From assembly GCA_903829085.1 (NCBI GenBank), contig CAIKOL010000224.1, forward strand, positions 1 to 47,873: a DNA stretch of 47,873 bases, read 5' to 3'. This stretch comes from an uncultured Anaerolineales bacterium. Its GTDB lineage: Bacteria > Chloroflexota > Anaerolineae > Anaerolineales > Villigracilaceae. Below the pieces are notes generated by a model. It saw nothing but the letters and a program-made list of their open reading frames with translations, did no database searches and was not told the DNA's origin. Position numbers and translations under genes: made by a program. Below are positions 29,061 through 37,283 of this stretch, piece by piece. How positions within the stretch are numbered: position 1 is the first letter of the stretch; every line of letters starts with the position of its first letter.

Positions 29061-30071
29061 TTATCGGGTTGATGATAGTAAGAACCGATTAATGGCATCC
29101 GCCACCTGCTGCGGCTGATCGAAGTTATCAAAGTGGCTGGCGTTCGTCACCCATTCGAGCTGCACATTGAGACATTTCGTGGCGTTATCTGCAAAGATGG
29201 AAGGCGGCTGAGCCGGGTCGCTGTCGGCTTGCAACTGCAGCACGCGGAAAGGAAAATTGTTCGAGCAGATCTTGCCAATGGCAGTATCCAGATCCCAGTT
29301 CTTTTGCAGGAAATAATTCGGCACCATATCGCTCACCCCCGGGCGTGAAAATTCATAGACCAGGTAATCCCGGTCCGTTTGGTTGAAGGGAGTGACCATC
29401 CTTTTGGTATAGACCATGTCAATGAACCAGCCGGGATCCCCCATCAAATAGGAACCGATGAACTTGGATTGGAATAGCAGCCACTGTGGCTTTTGGATAT
29501 AGGCGGAGATCATGCCGGTGTTTTTCCTCTGAATCAGGTCCGCCTCCATGCGCACATACCCCAGGATATGTCCCGGGTGGTCACTGACCAGCACGCTGCC
29601 GATGATCGTCCCCCAATCGTGGGAGACCAGGTAGAACTTGTCGATCCCCAGGCTGGTCATCAGATCCAGGGTCTGGGAGGCCACGGTATGCCAGTTGTAA
29701 TCCGTATCCTGTTTGTCCGAGCGTCCGTAGCCTTTCATGTCAATGGCGATCAGCCGGTAGTTCTGGTCCACCAGCGGCAGCACCTTGCTCCATGAATACC
29801 AGCCTTCGGGCAGGCCGTGCAGGAATAAAATTACCTGCCCATCCGGGTTGCCTTCATCCACGTAATGCCATTGCAGGCCGTTCACCACCCGGTCCTGCTG
29901 GTTGAACTGGGCATCGATCGCATCATGCGGGGATTGGGTGTCTGCCCGGAACTTATCATCGCTGGCAGCCAGGTTCCTGGCCCGCAAGGGAGCGTAGACC
30001 CAGACGAATAATGCCAGCAGAACACCCAGGCATCCAAGAATGACCAGCACCCATTTCAAAAAATTATTCAT
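29061..30071 (-). CDS. Alpha/beta hydrolase (epoxide hydrolase-like)
   Basis: LFLHGLPEGWYSW, IAIDMKGYGRSDKQ, VSHDWGTIIG, HFDNFDQP; start at ATG preceded by AGGAG. Confidence 0.9.
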   Translation of the reverse strand: MNNFLKWVLVILGCLGVLLALFVWVYAPLRARNLAASDDKFRADTQSPHDAIDAQFNQQDRVVNGLQWHYVDEGNPDGQVILFLHGLPEGWYSWSKVLPLVDQNYRLIAIDMKGYGRSDKQDTDYNWHTVASQTLDLMTSLGIDKFYLVSHDWGTIIGSVLVSDHPGHILGYVRMEADLIQRKNTGMISAYIQKPQWLLFQSKFIGSYLMGDPGWFIDMVYTKRMVTPFNQTDRDYLVYEFSRPGVSDMVPNYFLQKNWDLDTAIGKICSNNFPFRVLQLQADSDPAQPPSIFADNATKCLNVQLEWVTNASHFDNFDQPQQVADAINRFLLSSTR

Positions 30072-30091
30072 CAGTTTAGAACTCCTCATGA

Positions 30092-30116
30092 TATAATATA
30101 CACTGTATAAATTATA
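30092..30116. promoter_or_regulatory. Imperfect 25-nt palindrome TATAATATACACTGTATAAATTATA, candidate TetR operator
   Basis: 10 of 12 pairs match; between divergent hydrolase and TetR genes. Confidence 0.6.
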
Positions 30117-30176
30117 CTAGGGAAAGCCAATTCGTCAAGGAAGTTGGAAGTTTTACTGGAGGAATGGAGAATTTTT

Positions 30177-30788
30177 ATGTCACGACCAAAAAAGACCCCC
30201 GCTCAACTTGAAGCCACCCGTGAGCAAATTCTGGATGCCGCCCTCGCCATTTTGCAGGAATGCGGCCCCGAGGCGATCACCAGCCGGAGGATAGCCGAAC
30301 GCATGGGGGTCGCACATATGTCGCTCTATACCTACTTCGAAAACCAGGCAGCCATTTTACGCGCCCTGAGCGAACGGGAATTGTCCCAATGGCGTGCCAC
30401 GCAGCAAGAGATTGAGCAGCGCGTTGAAAAGGATAATATTCCCGGTATTGTGCAAGAGGTGCTGGTCTTTTTTAGCACCTTCGCCCGCGAGAATCCCAAC
30501 CTGTACCGCCTGGCATGGGTCATGCCGGATGTGGGCGGTGAGAGCATGGAACAAACTCGTTTGCGCATGCAGGATACGGTTGGGCAGCTTGCGAGCCTGC
30601 TTAACTTGGGAATGGAAAACGGTGATTTCGAACCGCGCCAGCCTTTTCTGGCAGCCGCCACCGTCCTGGGCATGGTGAATATGCCCCATATCCTGTTCCA
30701 CAGCGGCAAGCTCGTCGACCCGGCACTCCGCGAGCGCATGGTTGAAGAGGCGCTTTCAGCGGCAATGCTCTATTTAAAAAAGACCTGA
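30177..30788 (+). CDS. TetR/AcrR family transcriptional regulator
   Basis: REQILDAALAILQECGPEAITSRRIAERMGVAHMSLYTYFENQAAILRAL. Confidence 0.93.
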   Translation: MSRPKKTPAQLEATREQILDAALAILQECGPEAITSRRIAERMGVAHMSLYTYFENQAAILRALSERELSQWRATQQEIEQRVEKDNIPGIVQEVLVFFSTFARENPNLYRLAWVMPDVGGESMEQTRLRMQDTVGQLASLLNLGMENGDFEPRQPFLAAATVLGMVNMPHILFHSGKLVDPALRERMVEEALSAAMLYLKKT

Positions 30789-30841
30789 CCCAGGCGTATT
30801 CTGGTTTGGGAAGGGAATGTTTTGTAATTGCTGGTTGGTTG

Positions 30842-30856
30842 TGTGACTTTGTCACA
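30842..30856. promoter_or_regulatory. Crp/Fnr-like site TGTGA-CTTTG-TCACA (copy 2)
   Basis: Centred 29 bp upstream of TATACT (30878-30883), same spacing as copies 1 and 3. Confidence 0.75.
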
Positions 30857-30922
30857 GACAGGATCGCTCAATACTCCTATACTGGGGGTACAAACCAATC
30901 CAAACTAAACAGGAGATATAAA

Positions 30923-31150
30923 ATGAACCCCTTCGTAAAATTCATGGCTTCCCCCGCTGGCCGCATCACCCGTGTTGTAGCCGGCATCGTACTCGTCGCC
31001 TTGGGAATGCTGGTCATCAAAGGCACCGGCGGCATCATCGTTGCCGTAGTCGGCTTGGTGCCGCTGCTGGCGGGCTTGTTCGACTTCTGCGTCTTCGCCC
31101 CGCTCTTCGGCGCTCCGATGAGCGGCCCCAAGATCCGCGCTGGAAAATAA
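30923..31150 (+). CDS. DUF2892/YgaP-like small membrane protein, copy 2
   Basis: Near-identical to copies 1 and 3. Confidence 0.85.
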   Translation: MNPFVKFMASPAGRITRVVAGIVLVALGMLVIKGTGGIIVAVVGLVPLLAGLFDFCVFAPLFGAPMSGPKIRAGK

Positions 31151-31169
31151 GACAAATAATAACCGGTAA

Positions 31170-31205
31170 CAAAGCGCCCATTTCCTCCCCGGAATGGGCG
31201 CTTTG
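31170..31205. terminator. Hairpin CAAAGCGCCCATT/AATGGGCGCTTTG
   Basis: 13-bp stem, 10-nt loop downstream of copy 2. Confidence 0.55.
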
Positions 31206-31319
31206 CATTGATATCCCTCGTAGGGTAGAAAGCTATATCGAACCTTTTTGTTCCCTTTATAAACCCTTTACATTCCAGTTGTATCATACAGGCAATCAAT
31301 TCACAAAAGGAGTGTAAAA

Positions 31320-31805
31320 ATGAAGAAAATAATGTTCGCAGTTCTGATCGTCGTGCTCGCCCTGGGAGTGTTCGCCAGTGTCGCAAGTGCTCAAACCATC
31401 CAAACCGCTCAACAGAACACGGGCTTGCTCCATGATTACATGGAAAAGGCGCTGGCTGACAAGCTCGGCCTGCCCGTGGCTACTGTTGAAGCCCAGTTCG
31501 ATGCCGGGAAGACCCTCTACCAGATCGCCCTTGACAATGGGATCGCCCAGGCAGATTTGCCCGCCTTTATGCTGGAAGTCCGCACCGCAGCCATCAAAGC
31601 GGCCGTAGCAGACGGTGTTCTTACGCAGGCCCAGGCCGACCGGATGTCGCAAGCCAGAGGATACGGCATGGGCTCCGGCCAGGGATCTGGCATGATGCGC
31701 GGTGCCGCCGGTACCGGCACCGGTGCTGGTCCTTGCGGCGGGACAGGCATTCCGGTTGGTACCGGGATGCAGCGTGGCGGACGCTGGCAACAGGTTAATC
31801 CGTAA
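31320..31805 (+). CDS. Secreted small protein (DUF2680/YckD-like) with Gly-rich C-terminus
   Basis: Signal peptide; ALADKLGLPVATVEAQFDAGKTLYQIALDNGI... Confidence 0.65.
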   Translation: MKKIMFAVLIVVLALGVFASVASAQTIQTAQQNTGLLHDYMEKALADKLGLPVATVEAQFDAGKTLYQIALDNGIAQADLPAFMLEVRTAAIKAAVADGVLTQAQADRMSQARGYGMGSGQGSGMMRGAAGTGTGAGPCGGTGIPVGTGMQRGGRWQQVNP

Positions 31806-31826
31806 ACCAGCTGTTCATATGTTTTG

Positions 31827-31852
31827 AAGGGACGGGCACACACCCGTCCCTT
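31827..31852. terminator. Hairpin AAGGGACGGG/CCCGTCCCTT
   Basis: 10-bp perfect stem after stop. Confidence 0.6.
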
Positions 31853-31869
31853 TACGTTACAATAGTCTT

Positions 31870-32553
31870 ATGGCAAAAATCCTGGTCATCGATGACGAAC
31901 CTTCCATTGTCAACCTGGTCACGGCTTACCTTAAACCCGAAGGGTATGAGGTATTCACCGCCGCAGATGGCAATGCCGGACTGAAGGCTGCGCGCACCTA
32001 CAAGCCCGACCTGATCGTGCTAGACCTGATGCTGCCCGGAAAGGACGGCTTCGAGGTGCTTTCCCAACTGCGCCGCGAGTCGAATGTGTACGTCATCCTG
32101 CTGACAGCCAAGACCGAGGAGACCGATAAGATCGTCGGCCTGTCGGTTGGGGCGGATGACTACGTGACCAAGCCCTTCAGCCCGCGTGAACTGGTGGCCC
32201 GCATCAAGGCCGCCTTGCGCCGTCTGCAACCGGGGACAGGCCCAGGGACCGAAAATATGGTCCTGGCCTTTCGCCATGTACGCATCGACCCAGGGGCGCG
32301 GCAGGTCTCAGTAAATGAACGTCCGGTCGAACTGACCGCGGTCGAATTCGACCTGTTGAAAACTCTGGCTGAAAACCGTGGGCGGGTGCTCACCCGTGAG
32401 CAGCTGCTTGAGAATGTCTGGGGCGGCGCATACTATGGTGAGATACGCGTGGTGGATGTCCACTTGGGACATATCCGTCAAAAACTTGGCACTGATGAAT
32501 TAATTGCCACCGTGCGTGGCGTTGGCTACCGCTTTGAGGATGAAACCCTATGA
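31870..32553 (+). CDS. OmpR/PhoB family response regulator
   Basis: IDDEPSIVNLV, LDLMLPGKDGFEVL, winged-helix REQLLENVWG. Confidence 0.95.
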   Translation: MAKILVIDDEPSIVNLVTAYLKPEGYEVFTAADGNAGLKAARTYKPDLIVLDLMLPGKDGFEVLSQLRRESNVYVILLTAKTEETDKIVGLSVGADDYVTKPFSPRELVARIKAALRRLQPGTGPGTENMVLAFRHVRIDPGARQVSVNERPVELTAVEFDLLKTLAENRGRVLTREQLLENVWGGAYYGEIRVVDVHLGHIRQKLGTDELIATVRGVGYRFEDETL

Positions 32554-33695
32554 TCGACTTCTTCCGGCGTCACCTGGGCGCAAAACTGTTCCTATCCTAT
32601 CTCGTGGTCATTTTGGTCGGGGCAATCGTTCTCGGATTGGCCACCCGTTTTACGGTCCCAGAAGCCTTCAACAGCCACATGGGATTAGGAATGGGACTTG
32701 GGCTTGGCAATGGACAGGGAATGATGCAGGAAACTGGCACTGGTAAGACTGCCGTCTTGGATCTCTTCAATAGTTTCCAGGCCAGTTTCAATGAAGCCCT
32801 GCTCCTGGCGCTCCTGGCGGCAGGTGTCGTTGCGATCCTGGTCAGCCTGCTGTTGAGCCGCGGCGTGGTGGCTCCCGTGCGCGTCCTGACGGCTGCCAGC
32901 CAGCGCATCGCCGATGGGCACTACACGGAGCGCGTGAACTCAACGGGGTCCGATGAGCTGGGGCAATTGGCCCATTCCTTCAACCAGATGGCTGAAAAGC
33001 TCGAACAGGTCGAGAGCATGCGGCGGCAACTGATCGGGGATGTCAGCCATGAATTGCGCACCCCGCTTACAGCCATCAAGGGTTCCATGGAAGGGCTGAT
33101 GGACGGCGTCCTGCCGGCAACATCCGAAATCTACCAGCAGATCCACCAGGAGGCTGACCGCCTGGCGCGCCTGGTGGACGACCTGCAGGAATTGAGCCGT
33201 GTCGAGGCAGGTGCCTATCCCCTCGACATGCGCCCCTTGGCAATATCGACATTGGTGCAAACCACCCTCAAACGGTTTGTTGCGCAAGTAAGGGTAAAAG
33301 GGATCGAAATCATCTCAGATTTGCCAGCAGACCTTCCCCCTGTCCTCGCCGACCAGGACCGCATCACCCAGGTACTGACCAACCTGGTCGGTAATGCCCT
33401 GCAATATACTCCCGAGGGCGGTAAGGTTACTATCCGGGCCATTCGTCATGGGGGCGAAATCCATCTCGCGGTCATTGATACCGGGATTGGGATCCCGGCC
33501 GAACACATCCCGCATCTCTTCACCCGCTTCTACCGGGTGGATAAATCCCGCTCGCGCCAGGCCGGTGGGGGTTCCGGGATCGGCCTGACCATCGCCCGTC
33601 ACCTGGTCGAGGCGCACGGTGGGCGCATCTGGGCCGAAAGTGACGGAGAAGGGCAAGGCAGCACATTCACCTTTTCGCTTAAGGCCGCCGAATAA
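32550..33695 (+). CDS. HAMP-domain sensor histidine kinase
   Basis: DVSHELRTPLTAIKG H-box, VIDTGIGIPAEHIPHLFTRFYRVDKSR, GSGIGLTIAR. Confidence 0.96.
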   Translation: MIDFFRRHLGAKLFLSYLVVILVGAIVLGLATRFTVPEAFNSHMGLGMGLGLGNGQGMMQETGTGKTAVLDLFNSFQASFNEALLLALLAAGVVAILVSLLLSRGVVAPVRVLTAASQRIADGHYTERVNSTGSDELGQLAHSFNQMAEKLEQVESMRRQLIGDVSHELRTPLTAIKGSMEGLMDGVLPATSEIYQQIHQEADRLARLVDDLQELSRVEAGAYPLDMRPLAISTLVQTTLKRFVAQVRVKGIEIISDLPADLPPVLADQDRITQVLTNLVGNALQYTPEGGKVTIRAIRHGGEIHLAVIDTGIGIPAEHIPHLFTRFYRVDKSRSRQAGGGSGIGLTIARHLVEAHGGRIWAESDGEGQGSTFTFSLKAAE

Positions 33696-33705
33696 GAAAC
33701 CCATC

Positions 33706-33762
33706 ATGGGGAGTTTCAAGATATTGGACAGACAGGCTTTCCAAGACCGCTCGATTGTGTGA
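33706..33762 (+). pseudogene. Fossil of the Crp/Fnr regulator C-terminus upstream of DUF2892 copy 3
   Basis: ATG GGG AGT TTC AAG ATA TTG GAC AGA CAG GCT TTC CAA GAC CGC TCG ATT GTG TGA = MGSFKILDRQAFQDRSIV*, aligned to RGNIKLVDREALQDHSVV* at the 21374..22048 C-terminus. Confidence 0.7.
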
Positions 33763-33772
33763 CTTTATCACA
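33758..33772. promoter_or_regulatory. Crp/Fnr-like site TGTGA-CTTTA-TCACA (copy 3)
   Basis: Centred 29 bp upstream of TATACT (33794-33799). Confidence 0.75.
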
Positions 33773-33838
33773 GACAGGATCGCTCAATGCTCCTATACTA
33801 TGGGTACAAACCAATCCAAACTAAACAGGAGATATAAA

Positions 33839-34066
33839 ATGAACCCCTTCGTAAAATTCATGGCTTCCCCCGCTGGTCGCATTACCCGTGTTGTGGCAGG
33901 CATCGTCCTTGTCGCCCTGGGACTGCTGGTCATCAAAGGCACCGGCGGCATCATCGTGGTGGTGGTCGGTCTCGTACCGCTGCTGGCCGGCTTGTTCGAC
34001 TTCTGCGTCTTCGCCCCGCTCTTTGGTGCTCCCATGAGCGGTCCCAAGATTCGCGCCGGCAAGTAA
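33839..34066 (+). CDS. DUF2892/YgaP-like small membrane protein, copy 3
   Basis: Near-identical to copies 1 and 2. Confidence 0.85.
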   Translation: MNPFVKFMASPAGRITRVVAGIVLVALGLLVIKGTGGIIVVVVGLVPLLAGLFDFCVFAPLFGAPMSGPKIRAGK

Positions 34067-34144
34067 TCCGTTATTTCCAGACAGACAAGCAGGGGCGTGA
34101 TCCAAGCTCCCCGGCCTTTTGTATTCAAGTTTCAGGAGAGTGTA

Positions 34145-34684
34145 TTGATAGAAAAAGCCTTTATTGAGCGCTTGCGCAGCAATCCTCATCCGGTGGTGGT
34201 GGACTTTTGGGCACCCTGGTGCGCCCCCTGCCGCGCCGTTGGACCAGTCATCGAAAGATTGGGTGAAGAATATGCCGGGCGTGTTGATCTGTGGAAGGTC
34301 AACGCTGACGAACAACCCGAAGTGCTGCGTTCGCTGCATATCTATGGCATCCCGACCCTGATCGCATTTCACCATGGTGAGGAGGTTGGACGCCGGACCG
34401 GTGCGGCAGGCACAGCGGCCCTGACTTCCCTGTTCGAATCCGCCCTGACCGGTGAAAAGCCACGACAGGCGAGGCTGGAACTCAATGACCGGTTCCTACG
34501 CCTGGGAGTGGGCCTTGCTCTGGTCGGCCTGGCAATCCTCAGTGGAATGTCAGGAACTGCCTTGGTTCTGGCAAGCCTGGGAGGGGTGGTCATGTTCACA
34601 GGTATTTACGACCGCTGCCCGATCTACCAGATGGTATCAACTCGTTTGAAAGAGTTCTTTAAGCATGAATCAACCCAATCATAA
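34145..34684 (+). CDS. Thioredoxin-domain protein with C-terminal DUF2892-like TM domain
   Basis: VVDFWAPWCAPCRAVGP; C-terminal LNDRFLRLGVGLALVGLAIL...GIYDRCPIYQM. TTG start with AGGAG five nt upstream preferred over GTG at 34097. Confidence 0.85.
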   Translation: MIEKAFIERLRSNPHPVVVDFWAPWCAPCRAVGPVIERLGEEYAGRVDLWKVNADEQPEVLRSLHIYGIPTLIAFHHGEEVGRRTGAAGTAALTSLFESALTGEKPRQARLELNDRFLRLGVGLALVGLAILSGMSGTALVLASLGGVVMFTGIYDRCPIYQMVSTRLKEFFKHESTQS

Positions 34685-34732
34685 ACCTACAAAATAAATT
34701 GCTGGCTTTTAAACCTGCAGAGACCATTTCAT

Positions 34733-34784
34733 AAACACCGCTTCAATTTCTCGGAGAAAGGTCAAGAAAATTGAAGCGGTGTTT
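34733..34784. terminator. Bidirectional terminator-like hairpin AAACACCGCTTCAATTT/AAATTGAAGCGGTGTTT
   Basis: 17-bp stem between convergent thioredoxin genes. Confidence 0.8.
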
Positions 34785-34856
34785 TATTGGACAGGATAAT
34801 GTAGGACTATCCAGCACGACTGCCCGGGGTACCTGTTGCGTTTTGCGATAAGGGTC

Positions 34857-35201
34857 TTATTGCGCGATGGCAGCAGTTTCCAGAAAACGATTTAGCAGGT
34901 CCTTCAATCTCGACTCAGGCAAGGCTCCCACCTGTTTGTAAATGACTTTCCCATTGGCGATGAAAAGCATCGTGGGGATGCCCTGCACACCATATTTTAT
35001 TGCCCATTGATTATTCTCATCCGTATTTACTTTAGCCACAATCAACCTTCCGGCTTGTTCTTTGGCGATCTTGTCCAGAACGGGTGCAACCATCCGGCAG
35101 GGTCCGCACCAGGGCGCCCAGAAATCAACGATCACCGGCAGGGTCGACTGTAAGACAGTTCTTTCAAATGCTTCGTCAGTTACGTGTAAGGGTTCGTTCA
35201 T
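34857..35201 (-). CDS. trxA: Thioredoxin
   Basis: VIVDFWAPWCGPCRMVAPVLDKIA, GIPTMLFIANGKVI. Confidence 0.93.
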   Translation of the reverse strand: MNEPLHVTDEAFERTVLQSTLPVIVDFWAPWCGPCRMVAPVLDKIAKEQAGRLIVAKVNTDENNQWAIKYGVQGIPTMLFIANGKVIYKQVGALPESRLKDLLNRFLETAAIAQ

Positions 35202-35332
35202 GATCATTTCTCCATTTCTACCAGAAATTCTATACAATTAAGTTGACTTAACCAATTCATAATCGTTTGGGATCTCCCATCCCTATGTTTGTTTAATTTG
35301 ATTTTTTTTACGGGGAGCCACTCGTATCATTC

Positions 35333-35635
35333 CTACGGAGTTTTATCGAGCAACTGGATCATATCCTGGATCATCTTTTCCCGTTTACTCTGAATCGAAG
35401 GTTTTGAAGGATCGCGCGATTCTTGGTCCATTTCCATAAGACAGGTGGTTGCATAATCCTGGAGAAAGATCCGGCTGGTGGATTGAACCGCCGAATGAAC
35501 GGCCGTCAATTGTTGCATGATCTCCTGGCAATCCCTTTCTTCCTGCAGCATGGTTTGAACGCCGTGGACCTGTCCCTCGATCCGTTTCAAACGCTGGATC
35601 AGATTTTCTTTAGTCTCAAGATTCTGAATTCTCAT
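35333..35635 (-). CDS. CsoR/FrmR/CstR (DUF156) family repressor
   Basis: LIQRLKRIEGQVHGVQTMLQEERDCQEIMQQLTAVHSAVQ...DYATTCLME. Confidence 0.9.
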   Translation of the reverse strand: MRIQNLETKENLIQRLKRIEGQVHGVQTMLQEERDCQEIMQQLTAVHSAVQSTSRIFLQDYATTCLMEMDQESRDPSKPSIQSKREKMIQDMIQLLDKTP

Positions 35636-35683
35636 TTTTTCTCCTGCATAGAACCGACTCACGGCCGGGTAGCATCACCCTGC

Positions 35684-35896
35684 TCAGGTGAAACCTCCCG
35701 ACGAGCCACAGCCGCTGTCGAAGGACCCTGCAGCTCCTGAACCCGACAGTCCAAAAGAAAAAACTGCAGAAATCTTCTTGTGGGTATCTTCACTCTCACA
35801 TTTAGGACAAGCCGGTTTCAAATCAGCTTCAGAAAATCGCACCATTTTTTCAAAAGGTTCACCGCATTGATTACATTCATATTCGTAAATGGGCAT
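35684..35896 (-). CDS. FmdB family zinc-ribbon protein
   Basis: MPIYEYECNQCGEPFEKMV...CPKCES. Confidence 0.92.
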   Translation of the reverse strand: MPIYEYECNQCGEPFEKMVRFSEADLKPACPKCESEDTHKKISAVFSFGLSGSGAAGSFDSGCGSSGGFT

Positions 35897-35915
35897 GGAG
35901 TTTCGCCTTCTCTTG

Positions 35916-35947
35916 AAAATATACTATACCCCAGTATAGCATATTTT
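35916..35947. promoter_or_regulatory. Candidate CsoR-family operator AAAATATACTATAC-CCCA-GTATAGCATATTTT
   Basis: 13 of 14 bp inverted repeat around a C-tract, 20 nt upstream of the fmdB-csoR genes. Confidence 0.65.
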
Positions 35948-36128
35948 GATTGGGTGTCAAGCTATTTTAATGGATTTTTTTGAGGACCAGAACCATGGTC
36001 GGCTCTTCTACTGCTCACCAACCTGGTGACTCAACAACTATCTGCACGCTTTTCACAAAGTAGAGGTTTGGGTGGGGACAACCTGGCTTTCATCCTTTGT
36101 GAACACCCTGCAGTTATCTGATACAACC

Positions 36129-36187
36129 ATTATATTAGTTATAATTATCGGTTATACTCTAAATATACACTATTATATTAGTGATAA
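36129..36187. repeat. Direct repeats ATTATATTAGT(T/G)ATAA (36129-36144, 36172-36187) upstream of XRE-cupin regulator
   Basis: 15 of 16 identical, 43 bp apart. Confidence 0.7.
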
Positions 36188-36208
36188 CGCACAATACAGG
36201 GTGAGTTT

Positions 36209-36841
36209 ATGGCCAAACAACCGAACCAGATGGAACCTGTTACCGGGAACATTCCTGCCAGCGAGATAGATGTGGGGCAACGGCTACGTGCTTTGCGCAC
36301 CGCTCGAGACCTGTCCAAGCGTGCCCTGGCAGAGAAAAGCGGCTTGAACGTCAATACCTTGAGCCTGATTGAAAACCGGCGTACTTCCCCCAGTGTAAGC
36401 ACACTCCAGCAGCTGGCACACAGCCTGCAAGTGCCCATCTCGGCCTTCTTCGAGACCGACCAGAGTAACAAACAGGTCGTTCATCAAAAGACCGGACGAC
36501 GCCCCAGGGCGGTTTTCAGCCATGGTTCCATTGAGGACCTGGGAGCAGGCATGTCGCGGTTTGGTGCCGAGCCGCTGATCGTCACACTGGCTCCGAAAGC
36601 AGACAGCGGTAAAACTCCCATTGTGCACACCGGGCGGGAATTCGTGTATTGCCTGGAAGGACACATATCTTATTGCGTGGATTCAGAGATCTACCTGCTC
36701 GAGCCGGGTGACAGCCTGCTCTTCGAAGCCTACTTGCCACACCGCTGGAAGAATCTAGGGGATACCCTTTCAAGGAACCTGCTCATACTCTGTCCGTCAG
36801 ACGAACGTGACCGCCCAAAAGAAAGGCATTTCCTGGAATAA
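36209..36841 (+). CDS. XRE-family HTH regulator with C-terminal cupin domain
   Basis: LRALRTARDLSKRALAEKSGLNVNTLSLIENRRTSPSVSTLQQLA; cupin EFVYCLEGHISYCVDSEIYLLEPGDSLLFEAYLPHRWKN. Confidence 0.93.
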   Translation: MAKQPNQMEPVTGNIPASEIDVGQRLRALRTARDLSKRALAEKSGLNVNTLSLIENRRTSPSVSTLQQLAHSLQVPISAFFETDQSNKQVVHQKTGRRPRAVFSHGSIEDLGAGMSRFGAEPLIVTLAPKADSGKTPIVHTGREFVYCLEGHISYCVDSEIYLLEPGDSLLFEAYLPHRWKNLGDTLSRNLLILCPSDERDRPKERHFLE

Positions 36842-36901
36842 CATATCGGTCTGGCATACTGATTGCTTTACTCACGCATAACAAATAACAGAGGTGAAAA
36901 A

Positions 36902-37264
36902 ATGAAAATAGCTGTAGTTACCGATGATCAAATTACTGTATCAGCCCATTTTGGACGGGCCCCGTATTACCAGGTATTCACCGTTGAAAATGGACAGATC
37001 ATGGGAAAGGAAACCCGCGACAAGGCTTATCACGGGCAACCCGGCGAGCAGGAGATGCACACGCACCAGCACGAGCACGGAGGCATGATCGGCCCGATCT
37101 CCGACTGCCAGGTGCTGCTGGGGCGGGGAATGGGCAATGGAGCATACAACGCTCTGAGCGCAGCCGGGATCCTGCCTATTATTACCGAGATCCCTGAAAT
37201 CGAAAACGCCGTGAAGGCGTACCTGACCGGCAGTATCACCAACCACCTGGAGAGGTTGCATTAG
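36902..37264 (+). CDS. NifB/NifX/NafY-like dinitrogenase iron-molybdenum cofactor family protein
   Basis: MKIAVVTDDQITVSAHFGRAPYYQVFTVENGQI. Confidence 0.9.
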   Translation: MKIAVVTDDQITVSAHFGRAPYYQVFTVENGQIMGKETRDKAYHGQPGEQEMHTHQHEHGGMIGPISDCQVLLGRGMGNGAYNALSAAGILPIITEIPEIENAVKAYLTGSITNHLERLH

Positions 37265-37283
37265 CAGCGGAACCCCAGCCAGG

